From: Phallusia mammillata
Taxonomy: Eukaryota; Chordata; Ascidiacea; Phlebobranchia; Ascidiidae
Direction: 5' to 3'
DNA length: 64,000 bases
Assembly: GCA_003260075.1 (NCBI GenBank)
Contig: QLIY01000263.1
Span: forward strand, 1 to 64,000
Shown here piece after piece: positions 36,273 to 48,067 of this stretch. Within the stretch, counting starts at the first letter, position 1; the number at the start of each line of letters is the position of its first letter. Under the pieces are notes generated by a model, which saw only the letters and a list, made by a program, of their open reading frames with translations, was not told where the DNA came from and did no database searches. The position numbers were made by a program, and so were the translations under genes.

Positions 36273-36640
36273 CAGGGTGTTCCCTTTCTGTATGAACGAA
36301 ACCTTTCCATACATTTGTCAAGTTTGTCGGAATTCAACTCATTTCACACTTGGTTTAACAGGCCCCAGAATAGGAACTACAGAGCAAATATGGAAACTGT
36401 ATTTGTGAGTGTTGAATTGCGGATCAAGAATTTTCTTTTTATTGAGGAAGGGGGGGGGGAGGGTTTTCCCTTTCTGTATGAACGAAACCTTTCCATAATA
36501 CGTTTATCAAGTTTGTCGGAGTTCAACTCATTTCACACTTGGTTTACCAGGCCCCAGAATAGGAACTACAGAGCAAATATGGAAACTGTGTTTGTGAGTG
36601 TTGAATTGCGGATCAAGAATTTTCTTTTTATTGAGGAAAA
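36273..36640 (+). repeat. Poly-G junction between two copies
   Basis: Copies 36273-36449 and 36459-36640 around the G run starting at 36450. It directly abuts the previous pair. Confidence 0.9.
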
Positions 36641-37738
36641 AACATACGTTGGCGGCATTGTTGCGTCAGAGTAGGCTACTATATTATTTCACGTAAAACA
36701 CTTGCAGCGATTTAAAACCCATCCTGAAAATTCCGTCTCAATGTGGGAAATTGTGTAAGTTCACAAGGTTGTGAGTTCTAATCCTCTCCCGGCAACTTTT
36801 TTGTTTCATTCCGACGCCAAACAGTCAACGGAACAGCGTTGGAAGAGTATGTAAGCGTTGTGCCGCTAATTTGGATCAAGACATGTGCAAACGAGGCCGT
36901 TAAATAAACTTGGCAAATACAATCCGTTTAATCGGGAAAACCTGCTTTTTAGGAACAGTTTTCAAGTCGTCAGCAATTATTTGTTGCAAAAATAACTTCT
37001 GGTAACCGGTCCAATTTCAACGACTATTTTTATCAACTTGGTTTTTATGGGAAAGACCAAAGAACTGTATAAAGTGTTCTTTGGAAAGACACACAGTCCA
37101 ATGTTTTTCTTAAATATTGCCCATGCGTTGTAAACTTTTCAGTTAACAAGGTTACTGCAAACAAACCTTCGTGTTGTTGAATTAAAAGACAAAGACCTTT
37201 CTCTTGCTCTATCCTTCGTATAAACAACAAGACTTATACCGTTTCCTATATCTTTTCGCCTCGGGTTTATATTGTGGCCACTAAAAGTAGAGCAGAAACT
37301 GAACGAAAATAAGCGATGCTACTACCCTAAGGCAGTATCGCAAATGTATATGAGCGTGTGTGCTGAGTAGTGAAGTACTTAAACATTTTAAATCTTCCCT
37401 GAAAACCCCGCGATCTATTGCACCATATCACCACCTCCGCCATAGTAGATAGATGCATTACAAGGTGTAAGGTTATGCAGAATCTGGATAATGTGTAAAA
37501 CTACCTAATCGGAAAAAATGCTTGGCAAATTAGAGCCCCGTTTGTTTTGTATTTTCAAACTCTCGCTTTCCGGAAAGCCTAATTTCGTACTGTCGAGTAC
37601 ACAATACTTGTACTAACTTCTGTTCAGTACTAAAATAAAATGTATTAGAAACGAACTTGCAATACAAAATACAGTCACAATACACGTCTAACATTTTAAA
37701 TCGTATTGCACAAACGCCAGACACAATCTCCATCACCA

Positions 37739-40395
37739 TCAAGGTTCGATCCTTAAACTGTCTTGTAGACGCTTAATATCTGCATCCAGAGCTGCAAGAC
37801 CGGCGTTGAACTCGTTTTCGGCGTAAGTGTTAACTGAAACCATTGACGAAGAAGCCGTAGGCGTTGTTGTTACGTTCGGTGAAACTGCTATCGATGTATT
37901 AACACTTGAAACTGGGGAAAAGAACTGTCTATCTGAGGTTTGTGCATCAAACGGTATCGGCGTTCTCGGTAGGGAAAAAGCTAAATCGCTTGGGGAAGGC
38001 GGGACGTAACGTCTTGGTGAGGGTTTTGTTATAGGCACAGATAAAATGTCGTCCAATCTTTTAAGCATAATTGTGGAAAGGTTGCCGTCTGAGTTTGGTA
38101 CCATTGGCACCAGTGATGGACGCTTCAGGTCTTCAAGCAGACGAGAAACTGTGCTTTGTAGACCCCTTGAAAAACAATAATCAGCTATAATACTTGTACT
38201 TCAAAATTGAGTCACTCAGCTCGTTGCTTGGTGGATGAAGTTATAACTGATGATTTAAGTTCATGAAAAACATTCAGTCATTTGTCCTTAAAATTAAATT
38301 GTTAAAGATGTTGGAACTTACTTGTTAAGTTCTGTCAGACGTTGAATTTCCATGTCCTTGGCTTTGCAAGCCTGACTCAGTGATTTATTTGCCTCATCGG
38401 TTTCACTCAGACTCTGTCGCAGGAGTTCCACTTTTTCCAAAGCATCCCCAACATCTGCATAAAACAAAAATGCTTAAAACGAGTTTTTGAACAAACCATC
38501 CATACAACTTACCAAGCTTAATTTGCTCAGTTTCTGTGGTAAAAAGTTTCCCACTCATGGCAAGTTCATCTTCTTTGCGGTTCAACTCTTTATGCAAGGT
38601 TTCATTTTCTTCCTGAAATAAGAAACACTATTTACCAGGAAACTACAACCACGAAGACAGAAGACCTTGAAGCCAGAGTTTGACAAAATTTAACAATTTA
38701 CAAATCAGGAGACAATTATAAAACAACAATTTATGGTGTTTGTTGGAAGAATCAGTAGTGTCTGTTGAGAAACTTTCAGTAAACAAAATGCAGCACCAGC
38801 CATAAAGACAACTTAGCTGACATTCAAACACTTTACCTGAAGTTTCATGTTCAACTCCTGAACCTCCCTCTGCACTTTACTCGTGCGCTCAGATGTTGCC
38901 CTCATTTCGTTCAGTTTCTGCTCCAATGCTGCATTTTGACACTGGAGTGTTGCCACTGTGTAGAAGACATACATCATAAGTTTGGTGACTTCAACCGACC
39001 CAAAAATGTACTCACCTTCAAGACTAATGTCTTCATTTTTCTTCTCACGTTCCTTCTTTAAAAATCCCTCTTTCAGTAATTGCAATTGCCTAAACATACA
39101 AACACAATCACAAAGTCTTATGTAAAACACTGCTATCAATAAAAGCATTTGACAATGTGTCAGTGGAATTTCCTGAAATTTTGTTCATACTTATGTAACA
39201 TGATGTTTTCATTTTGTAGCAGCTGGAAACGTGATTGATCCACCTGCGGTGAAAAAGTTTCCTTCCACGAATTTCCTAGTGACCCTCCACTTTTTTCTGG
39301 AATATTGACTGGTTTTTCTTCCATGCTGTTGGAGGTGGGAATATGAATGGGCTGGGGAGTCTACAAAACATTTAAAATATTTACACCACCTACTATGTAT
39401 GAAGTGGAATATATTTTAATTTTAAATGCAAAATAACCTTTGCTATAGGTTCAACACCACCAGATGCCTTCAGTGTGCTATCAGCTGGTGTATTTTTCCC
39501 TAAACACAAATAGCAAAGAACACTTGCTGTGGTTCAGTTTTAGGTGTCTTAAACAAACCAACATTTTTGCCTAGTTTGTTTATCATACCTTCTTTTACTG
39601 GGATTTGGGAGGAGTTGTATTCTTGAAGAAGCTCAATTAAACTACATTGAGATGATGTAATCTTAAACAATGAAGGTTAAGAAGTGAAAGGTGGAATAGT
39701 GCATGCTCTTTTTGAAAAACTTACAGAGATAGCATCAGCTTTGCGTTGCAATTTTTCCATTTTAATTGGAGTAACAATTGGTGTTGATGATGGCAAGTTT
39801 TCATCAAAACTTGTTGTTTTTCCTGAAAACACAGGTTTTGCTTAAAAAGTTTGCAATTTTTATCAAATAATAAAACAAGTACCTATAATAAAGTAATGAT
39901 TTCAATGTAAAAATATACCTTGAACTCGTTTTGTGTTTTTTCCAGCTTGCTTACTGACTTGTTTACCACCTTTGGCAGGAGGCTTTTTTGCACCATAGTT
40001 CCAACACTTTTTGACTCCAACTATGCAAAAAAGTCACAAAAAACACTATGGAAATGCAGCACTAAAATGAATGTGCAAGACAGAATACCTTTTAATGGCT
40101 TAGTGTGTGTTTTTTCCCCAACTTTTATTTCTTTCCTAGCTTTAGGTTGAGGTACTTTTGGTTCTACTAATACACAAAAACAGCTTATTAAATTACAATG
40201 CACCAAAGCACATTATTTTACTGTACTTAAATTACCATGTCTGTAAGGTTCATTCAACAAGTCTTTTAGCAAGTTTGTGCAACGGTCAAGTCCATTAGTG
40301 ATACTTTCCACCTAAACCAAATTAACAATTTTAAGACACATCAAATGAAAAAAATCCATATCAAATGAACCAATATTTACCTCACTATTTGCCAT
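37739..40395 (-). CDS. CCDC14: CCDC14-like centrosomal coiled-coil protein
   Basis: Minus-strand gene with about a dozen short exons; the start MANSE is at 40395-40381, then 40312-40237 and 40166-40091, down to the last exon 38167-37739. Three regions match CCDC14: an N-terminal NGLDRCTNLLKDLL motif, a central coiled coil beginning NENIMLHKQLQLLKEGF, and the C-terminal GLAALDADIKRLQDSLR just before the stop. A basic Lys-rich stretch (exon near 39.93-40.02 kb) and Ser/Pro-rich segments lie between them. It appears clearly shorter than the roughly 950-residue human protein. CCDC14 is a centriolar-satellite protein in vertebrates; the same role here is inferred. It starts 416 bases downstream of the ELOF1 stop on the same strand. 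Some internal exon ends are uncertain. Confidence 0.75.
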
Positions 40396-40810
40396 CTTAA
40401 ATTCACTGTGTAAAATATTACTAAAACTGCATTTACATGTGTCCTGTTAAAACAAACAATAAAACAAGGCAGTCAGTATTATCAAAACAAATTTGCAGAA
40501 AATTGACAGTACTGTATCTCTACAGTTTGCCATATTTCACAACTTTTACCACCACTTTAAATGACCCATGATTGCAGCAATGTTTAAAGCTTAAATAACA
40601 CATTTGGCAAACACAAATTTGAGCAGTTATTAACAGTTGCAATATGTTTAATCTCGTCTGAACAACAAGCATTTGCCAAAATTAAGCACCAAAATATAGG
40701 ACATTTTGCAATAATAACAGACAGTTTAAAACAGTCTTCCATTCAAGTAACAGTGTGAATATCCTGACAACCACAATAATGGAAACAATAACAAAAGATT
40801 GTTTTTGGTC

Positions 40811-41065
40811 TCAATCTTGATTAGCAGTTTCACAAGCGTCAATCCAATCACTGTAGACGTCTATTGGTTCAGACAAATAGTTAATAGTTGTCTGGTATTC
40901 CTCCATACATACTGTGCATGAAACCATTCCTGTATTTCTGTCTCTGTCCATTTTAACCTCGCATGATTTTTCGTGATTACAAAATGGACATGCAAACAAT
41001 GTTTCAAGAGGCTCAGTCATTTTCTTTTTTGGTGGTGCTTTACGCTTGGACCTTCGGCGTCCCAT
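40811..41065 (-). CDS. ELOF1: ELOF1, transcription elongation factor 1
   Basis: Complete uninterrupted frame of 84 residues, the usual length of this family. Basic N-terminus [15 protein letters not shown], then a four-Cys zinc ribbon with CPFCNH and CTVC, and the conserved [16 protein letters not shown] tail. ELOF1 travels with RNA polymerase II and helps in transcription-coupled repair. The start is the ATG before the basic patch. No intron is present in the coding part. It is followed by CCDC14 on the same strand. Confidence 0.95.
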   Translation of the reverse strand: MGRRRSKRKAPPKKKMTEPLETLFACPFCNHEKSCEVKMDRDRNTGMVSCTVCMEEYQTTINYLSEPIDVYSDWIDACETANQD

Positions 41066-41724
41066 GGTGTTGAAAAAGTTTAGTAGCAGTTCACAAATAT
41101 ATATTTAAGGACAACAACTCTGTACAAAAACAGTTTATTATATACTTGTTTTAAAGCTGTTAACAGTTAACACAAAACAAAGAAAATTACTTTCATTATA
41201 AAATATAAACCAGGATTCTTTTTTCCCAGAAAACAGTAGTACACAGTACCAATTTACATAAATGGCAATCAAACAAAACAGTGCATCAACATTCTTGTGA
41301 AATGTGAACTGTTGGTGTGTTTTCTTATGCTTTTCCAGTTCATTGCAAACAGGCCCACCCCCTTGTAAAGGCACATCCGAGAACACAATATTTAGGAATG
41401 CAATAGTGAAACGAAACTAGTATTTTTAATAAGGCTAAAGCAAGCATAACAACGTAAACTCGCTTCCATGCTGTTTTTCTATGAAATACATTACCACGAC
41501 AAAAAGTTTTGAAACGAAACGTTTTCTTACTATCACAATTATTCATGCTGTTTACTATTCGTGATTACTCAAGCAATACAAATTCCTGATCTGGTTGTTC
41601 TCCAAAGCAGACAACTTTTATTACCAAATCATATTTTTGGGTAAAAACAAGCACAAACAAATATTTACACAAATATACTTTTATATCTAAGGTGTCCTTA
41701 TCTTTTCGACACCAATATATAGCC

Positions 41725-42225
41725 CAGTGGTTCCCAAACTTTTTTCTTTTAAGGTGCATTTTAGAAAAAACAAAAATTATTTTTTTAGCTGACAAAGGCA
41801 CTAACTATGAGGTCATAAAGCCGCTATACAGGCCACTTTCATAGTTAAATAGCCTAGTTCAGGGGTCGCCAACCCGCGGCTCCGGAGCCACATGCGGCTC
41901 TTTGATCCCTCTGATGCGGCTCAGTTTTTGAATTTACCAAAAACGATTATGCTGAACACAAAAGTCGAACACGAAAATTGAAGTGCAGTAGCATGACTGT
42001 ACTCGCTTGTTGTAGTTACCTGCAACCCCATCTCTATACCATCAAACGTGAAGTCTGAANGCCTAGTTGAACATCTCAGAGACGTGGAGCATGTTGGCCT
42101 AGTGGTCTAAGCACCTGGTACTACTACTTTACTTGATTGATTTTAATTTCAATATTTTTTGCGGCACACCTAATGACATCTGGCGGCGCACCAGTGTGCC
42201 GCGGCGCATAGTTTGGGAACCACTG
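41725..42225. mobile_element. hAT-type MITE upstream of ELOF1 (outer element)
   Basis: Ends CAGTGGTTCCCAAAC and GTTTGGGAACCACTG with perfect 8-bp flanks ATATAGCC. It contains a second element at 41860-42060. Confidence 0.92.
41860..42060. mobile_element. Nested hAT-type element, right end missing at an N
   Basis: Left end CAGGGGTCGCCAACC preceded by GCCTAGTT; GCCTAGTT recurs at 42061-42068 immediately after the single N at 42060. The 8-bp duplication proves insertion into the outer element. The expected right inverted repeat is absent, so sequence has been lost at the N. Confidence 0.85.
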
Positions 42226-42775
42226 ATATAGCCTCATTAAACGTGACATTTATTAAAAACTTGATTTGTACTTATTGCCATTTTGTTTGGTAAATATGCT
42301 GTTTGGTTCACATACCCTGTTAACAAACGTATTGGATCTCATACAGAAAACAAATAGCTGATGTAAAATAGCCGTGGTACGAATTACGAGCTTAATTTTT
42401 GAAAAAAAACGGCGTGTGTAGGCCCAGCCTAAATACCACGATTTTCTTTTAGCTTCTTTTGTATTTGACAAGTTGAGCTATTGGAGCTAAACGGTATTTA
42501 AGCTGTTTTCATTATAGAATTTTGTTAGGATGATGCAAATTTTGAGCTTGTCGTGGTCAAAATGTAAACCGGGACGCGTAAAGATCTCCACGCCATTTAT
42601 CGTCGAACCGGCAAAAAAATGCGATTGAGCCTTTTGCCGTCATAATTCGTGACAACCGGCGTATAACGGAAGCTTGTGTGACGTTGCATACTTATAGCCC
42701 AGCAATTTGACAAGCGATGGCCATCCACAAGTGGTTACAGTGGTTTAGTGTCACAGCTGACTGCGGAGGTTAAAT

Positions 42776-43179
42776 AGAAAAAGGGTCATATTCAGGTCCA
42801 ACAGCTTTGTGCAGCCAACTATGTACCGGTTTATACCTCAAAGGAATAAGGCGAGGCTAATGTAGCCTAGGCGAGGTTGAAAACGGAACACATTTTAGAA
42901 TTTATCACATGCTGCATATTTCGCTTGTTTTGTTTGGGCTAGTTAATTTTATTTTCCAGTGTTTGCATTTGCCCCCCCCCCCGAAAAAGGGTCATATTCA
43001 GGTCCAACAGCTTTGTGCAGCCAACTATGTCCCGGTTTATACCTCAGAGGAATTGGACGAGGCTAATGTAGCCTAGGGGAGGTTGAAAACGGAACTCAGT
43101 TTAGAATTTATCACATGCTGCATATTTTGCTTGTTTTGTTTGGGATAATTAATTTTATCTTGCAGTGTTTTGCATTTGT
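42776..43179 (+). repeat. Poly-C junction between two copies
   Basis: Copies 42776-42971 and 42983-43179 around C11 at 42972-42982, just upstream of the dehydrogenase start, so the promoter region is represented twice. Confidence 0.9.
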
Positions 43180-43291
43180 AGCTAAAAGGTAGGCAAAGTT
43201 AGCAAGGATACTGTTTGCTCTTGTTTATAAAGTTCGTAGTCTACATTTCTTTACTATAGCAAATCGGCAAGTGGCTTTAGAGTGTTGACCA

Positions 43292-46200
43292 ATGGCAAGG
43301 CTTCTTGTTGGAGGCGGGGTTCAATTCCTGCGCACGCCTGCAAGGCAGCTAGCTTCTTATGTAACAACTTATAGTGGGTTGTGTGGAAAACCAGTATCAT
43401 TAGAAAACAATAGGCTTTCATCTCATTTCAAGGTGAATAAATTAATCTCCATTATTTTGTTTTTTGCTTGCGTGGTGTTATGTTCTTTCCTTTTTGAATT
43501 TACACGATGACGGATGTACGTATTGTTAATGTGTTATTGTAATTTAACACGGGGTAGCAATGTTTCAACATATTGTAGCAGGGCTTGCATTATTTCCAAG
43601 CTGTAGCACCCATTGAGCGATTATAGATTTCATCAAACGGCAAAAATATCACTTTAAGAAAAACGTTTGCTACTGATGTGACTACCATTAAGTCCCCTAC
43701 CTGTTTTATTAAAAGCCTCAAATAAAAGCATTTGGAAAATTAAGCTTTTTTTGCAAAACAGAAAAACTTCGCCGCTTATTCGACGAGGTCAACCTGTTCG
43801 GCAATCGAGCCTTTTCAATCTATCACGCGCAAGTAAGTTTTAATGCAATTCCATTGGCCAATTTTCTGACACCGCCCAAATTTTCGAACTACACATAAAG
43901 CCTTGGGCATGAAAGCAAACATTGAACATGAAAAGTTACACAGGTTTTGCCTGAGGGTACGTTTTACATTTAAACTTTCTGTGGGTTTATTTGTACTAAA
44001 TGCCTATAACATTCTTCTTGAAACATTTATGATATTCAGGAGTTCAACAAAACATGGACAAGAAGGACTTCTCGACGCCACGCCTGAAGATTTCAAGGCA
44101 ATTTTAACAAAAACGGGTACCTCGACAATTCCATGGCTTTCCACAACATTTTGATTTGACAATATAAAAATTTCGTAATGTATGGTGCAATACATATGAC
44201 ACTGCAGGATGTATTGTTAGGGATGGACAATATAGAATAGTGAATCGACAATTATTCACATCCTGCAGTCGAATCCTAAAACATAATATTTGAATACTCG
44301 CTTTATAGTATAAACTTTATACCGTTCGCGAAACTCATCGACGTATTTTCGGTTTGAAAAAAAAAACGTCAAAAACTACATCACGATTGTGCAATTAGGA
44401 ACACACGTACCGGCGTCGTTTTCCAATAACTGCTTGGGTTTTTGCGAAATGCACACACGCACAGACAGTATATTTGTTAAAATTGTTGGGGTGTTAAATA
44501 ATTGTCATGTTTGTTAAATAACTTCCCATGATAATTTCCTTTACTAGAATGTCACTTCAGCATTTTTAGAATGATTTTTTAATGCATGATACAATTTCAC
44601 TTTGTTAAATTTGTTTTGATGTTGTAAATTTGTATTAAAATGTTTTTTGTTGATTGACTCACGTTTCAGATAAGTGAAAAACATATAGATTCTATTCCGG
44701 ATTCGTTTAAACTGCGCTACAATATTCTAGATTACTAAGCTTTTCTGAAACTTAATTTTTTTTAAAAAAACTTAAAAATTATATTTCCTGTAATGGATCT
44801 AAATTCTAAAGCACCTTAAAAAAACAGGGATTCCCAGAGTTTAACGTTCCCTCTTGTCCTTACTCATTTATGCAGGTGCTCGCCGTGCTTATTTCGCCTT
44901 TGACGAGAAGCGGGGTGTACCCTTTGCATCAGATGTGTCTTTGAACGAAATATGCGAACACTTTAAGGCCGATGCAATTAATTACCGGGGACATGAATGT
45001 GTTTTCTTGGAAATCGGAAAACGGTCCAATGCCCTGATGGGAGCTTTTGTTTGGAGAACTAACAGAGGACAAGCTGTAAGCTTTAATTTTTTATTCATTC
45101 ATGGACTTACTCACCGGTCATGAAGGAATTTAAGTATATAGGGCTGTAGCGTTTCTTACCTTTTTCACGTGACTATTTTTGCTTCAGCATGACTATTTAT
45201 CAACGTAATAAAAATCCATATCAATGAACCTAGCATATAATTTTGTATGTGGTATGATGTTCGCTCAATTACAATAACATATCAAGGACTCATGTGAGTC
45301 TCCAAACTCTAAGTTGCTTCCAAGGCTCAAAGCTTTTGACTTTCTGTTTTTGGCAAATCCGCTTTGGTCTGAATTTCTTATTCATATTTCACTGAAAACA
45401 AAATCTACAATGCTCTCACAAATTTGACCAATGTTGACACTTAAAACACACAGATTATCGGGTTTAATCCCATCCGTATTAGGAAAAAATTAATCTGAAG
45501 ACTTTTGCTTTCATTTACACTGTCATTATTTAGTGTGGAGGGATTCGTATGTGGAACTACTCAAACATGAAGGATTTTCTCACAGACGGACTTAGACTGA
45601 GCACGGTAAACTACCAAACAGTTTCATTTTTCTAATTCTTATGGTGAACGCACAGTTTGGAAATATGTCAATTGTTTTAGGGTATGGGACACAAATCGGC
45701 CCTCGCTGGCCTCTGGAGCGGCGGTGGGAAAGGTTTAATCCACGCCCCGCCCAATAATAAAGATCCGGACGTGCGTCGCGACGTCTTTCACGATTACGGC
45801 GATTTTCTGACTTCGATCAATGGATGCTACAGTACGAAAATCTTCACTTGTAATTATTTCATGTTATTTGTCTGACAACATCTTTTCCTACACTAGTTGG
45901 CGCCGAAGACGTCGGTTTGACCGTGAGCGACCTTGATCACGTCCACGACAGAACAAGATTTGTCACCTGTATCTCGCCAGAGTTGGGTAAGCATGTCGTC
46001 TTACTTACCCCAAAATCATTGGATGTTATATACTGAAAGTATCAACTTTATTCAGGCGGTTCAGGTAACCCAAGCGATGCCACAGGTCGCGGTGTTGTAC
46101 GAGCAATGGAGGCAGCCCTGGCGTTTCGTAACATGGGAGATCTCAAAGGCAAAAAAGTTGTCGTTCAGGGTGCTGGTCACGTGGCAACAATAATTATCGA

Positions 46201-47856
46201 CGGGTTACTGGACCGGGAAGCGGGTGAAATCGTGGCGAGCGAATGTGACGAAGACCGATTTCAACAAATCGTAGAGAAATACAAGAATAATGTACGTTTT
46301 TACGTTCGATGCAGGAGAGTTAGCAAACCTATTTGAACCGTAATTGCATTTGTAGACTGCGAAAAGTTTGTTTATAGTTTGGTTGTTCATCTGTGAAACG
46401 AAACCCACCATTACCAAACATGCTTAAGTTTCAAAAATGTTTTTAGACACAAGTTCGTGTGGTGAAAACGGCACGAGATGACCTCAGCATACTCCATGAA
46501 CCGTGTGACATTCTTTCTCCCTGTGCACTTGGTGGCGTAAGTAGCCTTAATAAAAAAAAACTTGATCAACCCCCCCCCCCTTTCTCCCTGTGCACTTGGT
46601 GGCGTAAGTAGCCTTAATAAAAAAAAAACCTTGATCGGGATTCGTTCTCGCGGGAGCGTTCTGGGTTCGAACCTTTTGTCAAAAACATGCGTAAACTGCG
46701 CTCAGCCTTAATCCAGCTATCTAACATTTTGCTTGAAATAGCATAACTTGCTTTTCAGATTTTAAACAAGCAAACAATTGAAAAGATCCAAGCTCCGATA
46801 GTATGTGGTGCAGCCAATAACCAACTGGCAACACCTGAAGATAATCTTTTGTTGGATCAAAGAGGGATTACGTACGTGGTGGACTTTGCTGCCAATCGTA
46901 TGGGAATTGTGAACTGCGCAAATGAGACCTATGGTTACGTTACAGACGATCAATATGTGAAGCAACATCTGGGGAGGGATTGGGATAATTCGGTGAGTGA
47001 TGAAAATAAGTGTATAGAAATGGTTGGATCAAGGGCATTTCGTTTTCTGTTAGTGTTTGGGGCAATATCATCGGTTCTCAAACAGGGTTCTGCTGTCCCT
47101 GAGCGGTCCGTTATGCAATTTTTTGAGATTGCTAATTAAGAGCTTAAAGTCTTTCTAGAATCTAGAACATTCTTATGTCAAATCGTGCCACCAAATAAGT
47201 ATAAATATAAATGGACAATCTACATTGCTACACCCGTTCTTCCATGACAACTTACAAAAATGAAATTGTTCGCGCAATCGTAATGGATTTTGTTTTATAT
47301 GTGGTGTCATTAACTGCCTCTGGATTGTTGTTATGCTTAAATTTGAAACTAGGCAAATTCTGCACATATAATGCGGTGGAAAATAAAGAATCAACCAATA
47401 AATGTCAACTCAAGCTTTTGCTGAAATAAACTTGAGCTTTATAGACCGCGAGTCCACGACATGATGGTAAAGAGACCGTTGCGAAAAAAATATAAAAAAC
47501 TGAGACCACTGCATTGGGCTATATATACTTAGTGTCACTTTTTAAAGAGAAAATTGTTCTGGGGATCCCGAAGTACATTCTGTCAAAACTGAAAAACACG
47601 CTTCGGGTAAATTGAGCTTTTTCCTCCCCTAAACAAAATTTCTAACCATCAGCCAATTTGAATTGTTTTGCGCTTCTTAGGTTTACCAGATAGTAATGCA
47701 CATCCTTGAAAAATCGCGGGACAAAGGAATTACTTCGGTTCAAGCGGCCGAGGAACTGGCTGAAAAGTTCAGTCGCGAAAACCATCCCATCTGGGGACAC
47801 CGTTCCATAGAAATCATACGCTCGCTCATCGAAACCAAATGGCAAAATCGTGGATG
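43292..47856 (+). CDS. Leu/Phe/Val-type amino-acid dehydrogenase, probably mitochondrial
   Basis: NAD(P)-dependent oxidative deaminase of the Glu/Leu/Phe/Val dehydrogenase superfamily. Eleven exons: 43292-43432, 43762-43831, 44040-44116, 44875-45075, 45534-45604, 45682-45831, 45897-45986, 46056-46290, 46447-46539, 46760-46992, 47681-47856 (stop TGA). Catalytic domain: CGGIRMW, then GMGHKSALAGLWSGGGKG with the likely catalytic Lys, then IGAEDVG. Cofactor domain: VVVQGAGHVA (GxGxxA), then PCDILSPCALGG and CGAANNQLA, which are typical of leucine and phenylalanine dehydrogenases rather than GLUD. The first 70 residues are rich in Arg, Ser and Ala and nearly free of acids (MARLLVGGG, FAAYSTRS), like a mitochondrial leader. 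Substrate cannot be fixed. AATAAA at 48062 is a likely end. Vertebrates lack this type; bacterial ancestry is plausible but not shown here. Confidence 0.85.
46513..46640 (+). repeat. Poly-C junction duplicating a dehydrogenase exon end
   Basis: Copies 46513-46569 and 46581-46638 around C11 at 46570-46580. The last bases of the exon ending at 46539 and its GTAAGT donor appear twice. Confidence 0.9.
46635..46700 (+). mobile_element. tRNA-like SINE fragment in a dehydrogenase intron
   Basis: A B-box-like gggttcgaacctttt follows a gcgggag stretch, without a good A box. Probably a degraded SINE. Confidence 0.3.
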
Positions 47857-48061
47857 AACCTATAGCACAATTTACTATTTATCAGCATGTTTGTTTCATA
47901 CAATCTTACAGGACAGTTTTTTATATCTTTAATATACCTCGTAGGAAATTTCCACTATTCATTACATATTTTGTTATATCTATGACTCGCATATGGCAGC
48001 TCCCAAGAAACCGCTTGTTTGAACGTTTCTACTTTGAAGCTCGTATGACCTTTAAATAGAC

Positions 48062-48067
48062 AATAAA
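48062..48067 (+). terminator. Polyadenylation signal of the dehydrogenase gene
   Basis: AATAAA about 205 bases after the stop codon. Confidence 0.55.

Larger units (their letters stand above)
35800..37738. other. SETDB1 3' region with two poly-G duplications; no gene
   Basis: Between convergent SETDB1 (+) and CCDC14 (-). Two poly-G joined duplications (35.97-36.27 and 36.27-36.64 kb) create a long but spurious open frame at 36231-36674. A tRNA-like B-box motif (gttgtgagttctaatcc) near 36760-36785 suggests a SINE fragment. AATAAA at about 36904 could end SETDB1. Nothing else is recognisable. Confidence 0.55.
41066..43291. promoter_or_regulatory. Divergent promoter region, invaded by a nested hAT insertion
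   Basis: Lies between ELOF1 (-) and the dehydrogenase (+). It contains a 501-bp hAT element with another element inside it, one N at 42060, and a poly-C duplication at 42.78-43.18 kb just upstream of the dehydrogenase start. Inside the outer element, near 42090-42125, is a tRNA-like A-box stretch (gttggcctagtggtctaag). No coding exon was recognised. Confidence 0.5.

Noticed and set aside
36231-36674. A 147-residue open frame containing an internal tandem repeat
   Set aside because: It is produced by two poly-G joined copies of SETDB1 3' sequence; the repeat is the duplicated contig end, and no family or splice context supports it.
44221-44300. hAT end (gttagggatggacaatat) in a dehydrogenase intron
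   Set aside because: Only one end is recognisable; no inverted partner or target duplication was found.
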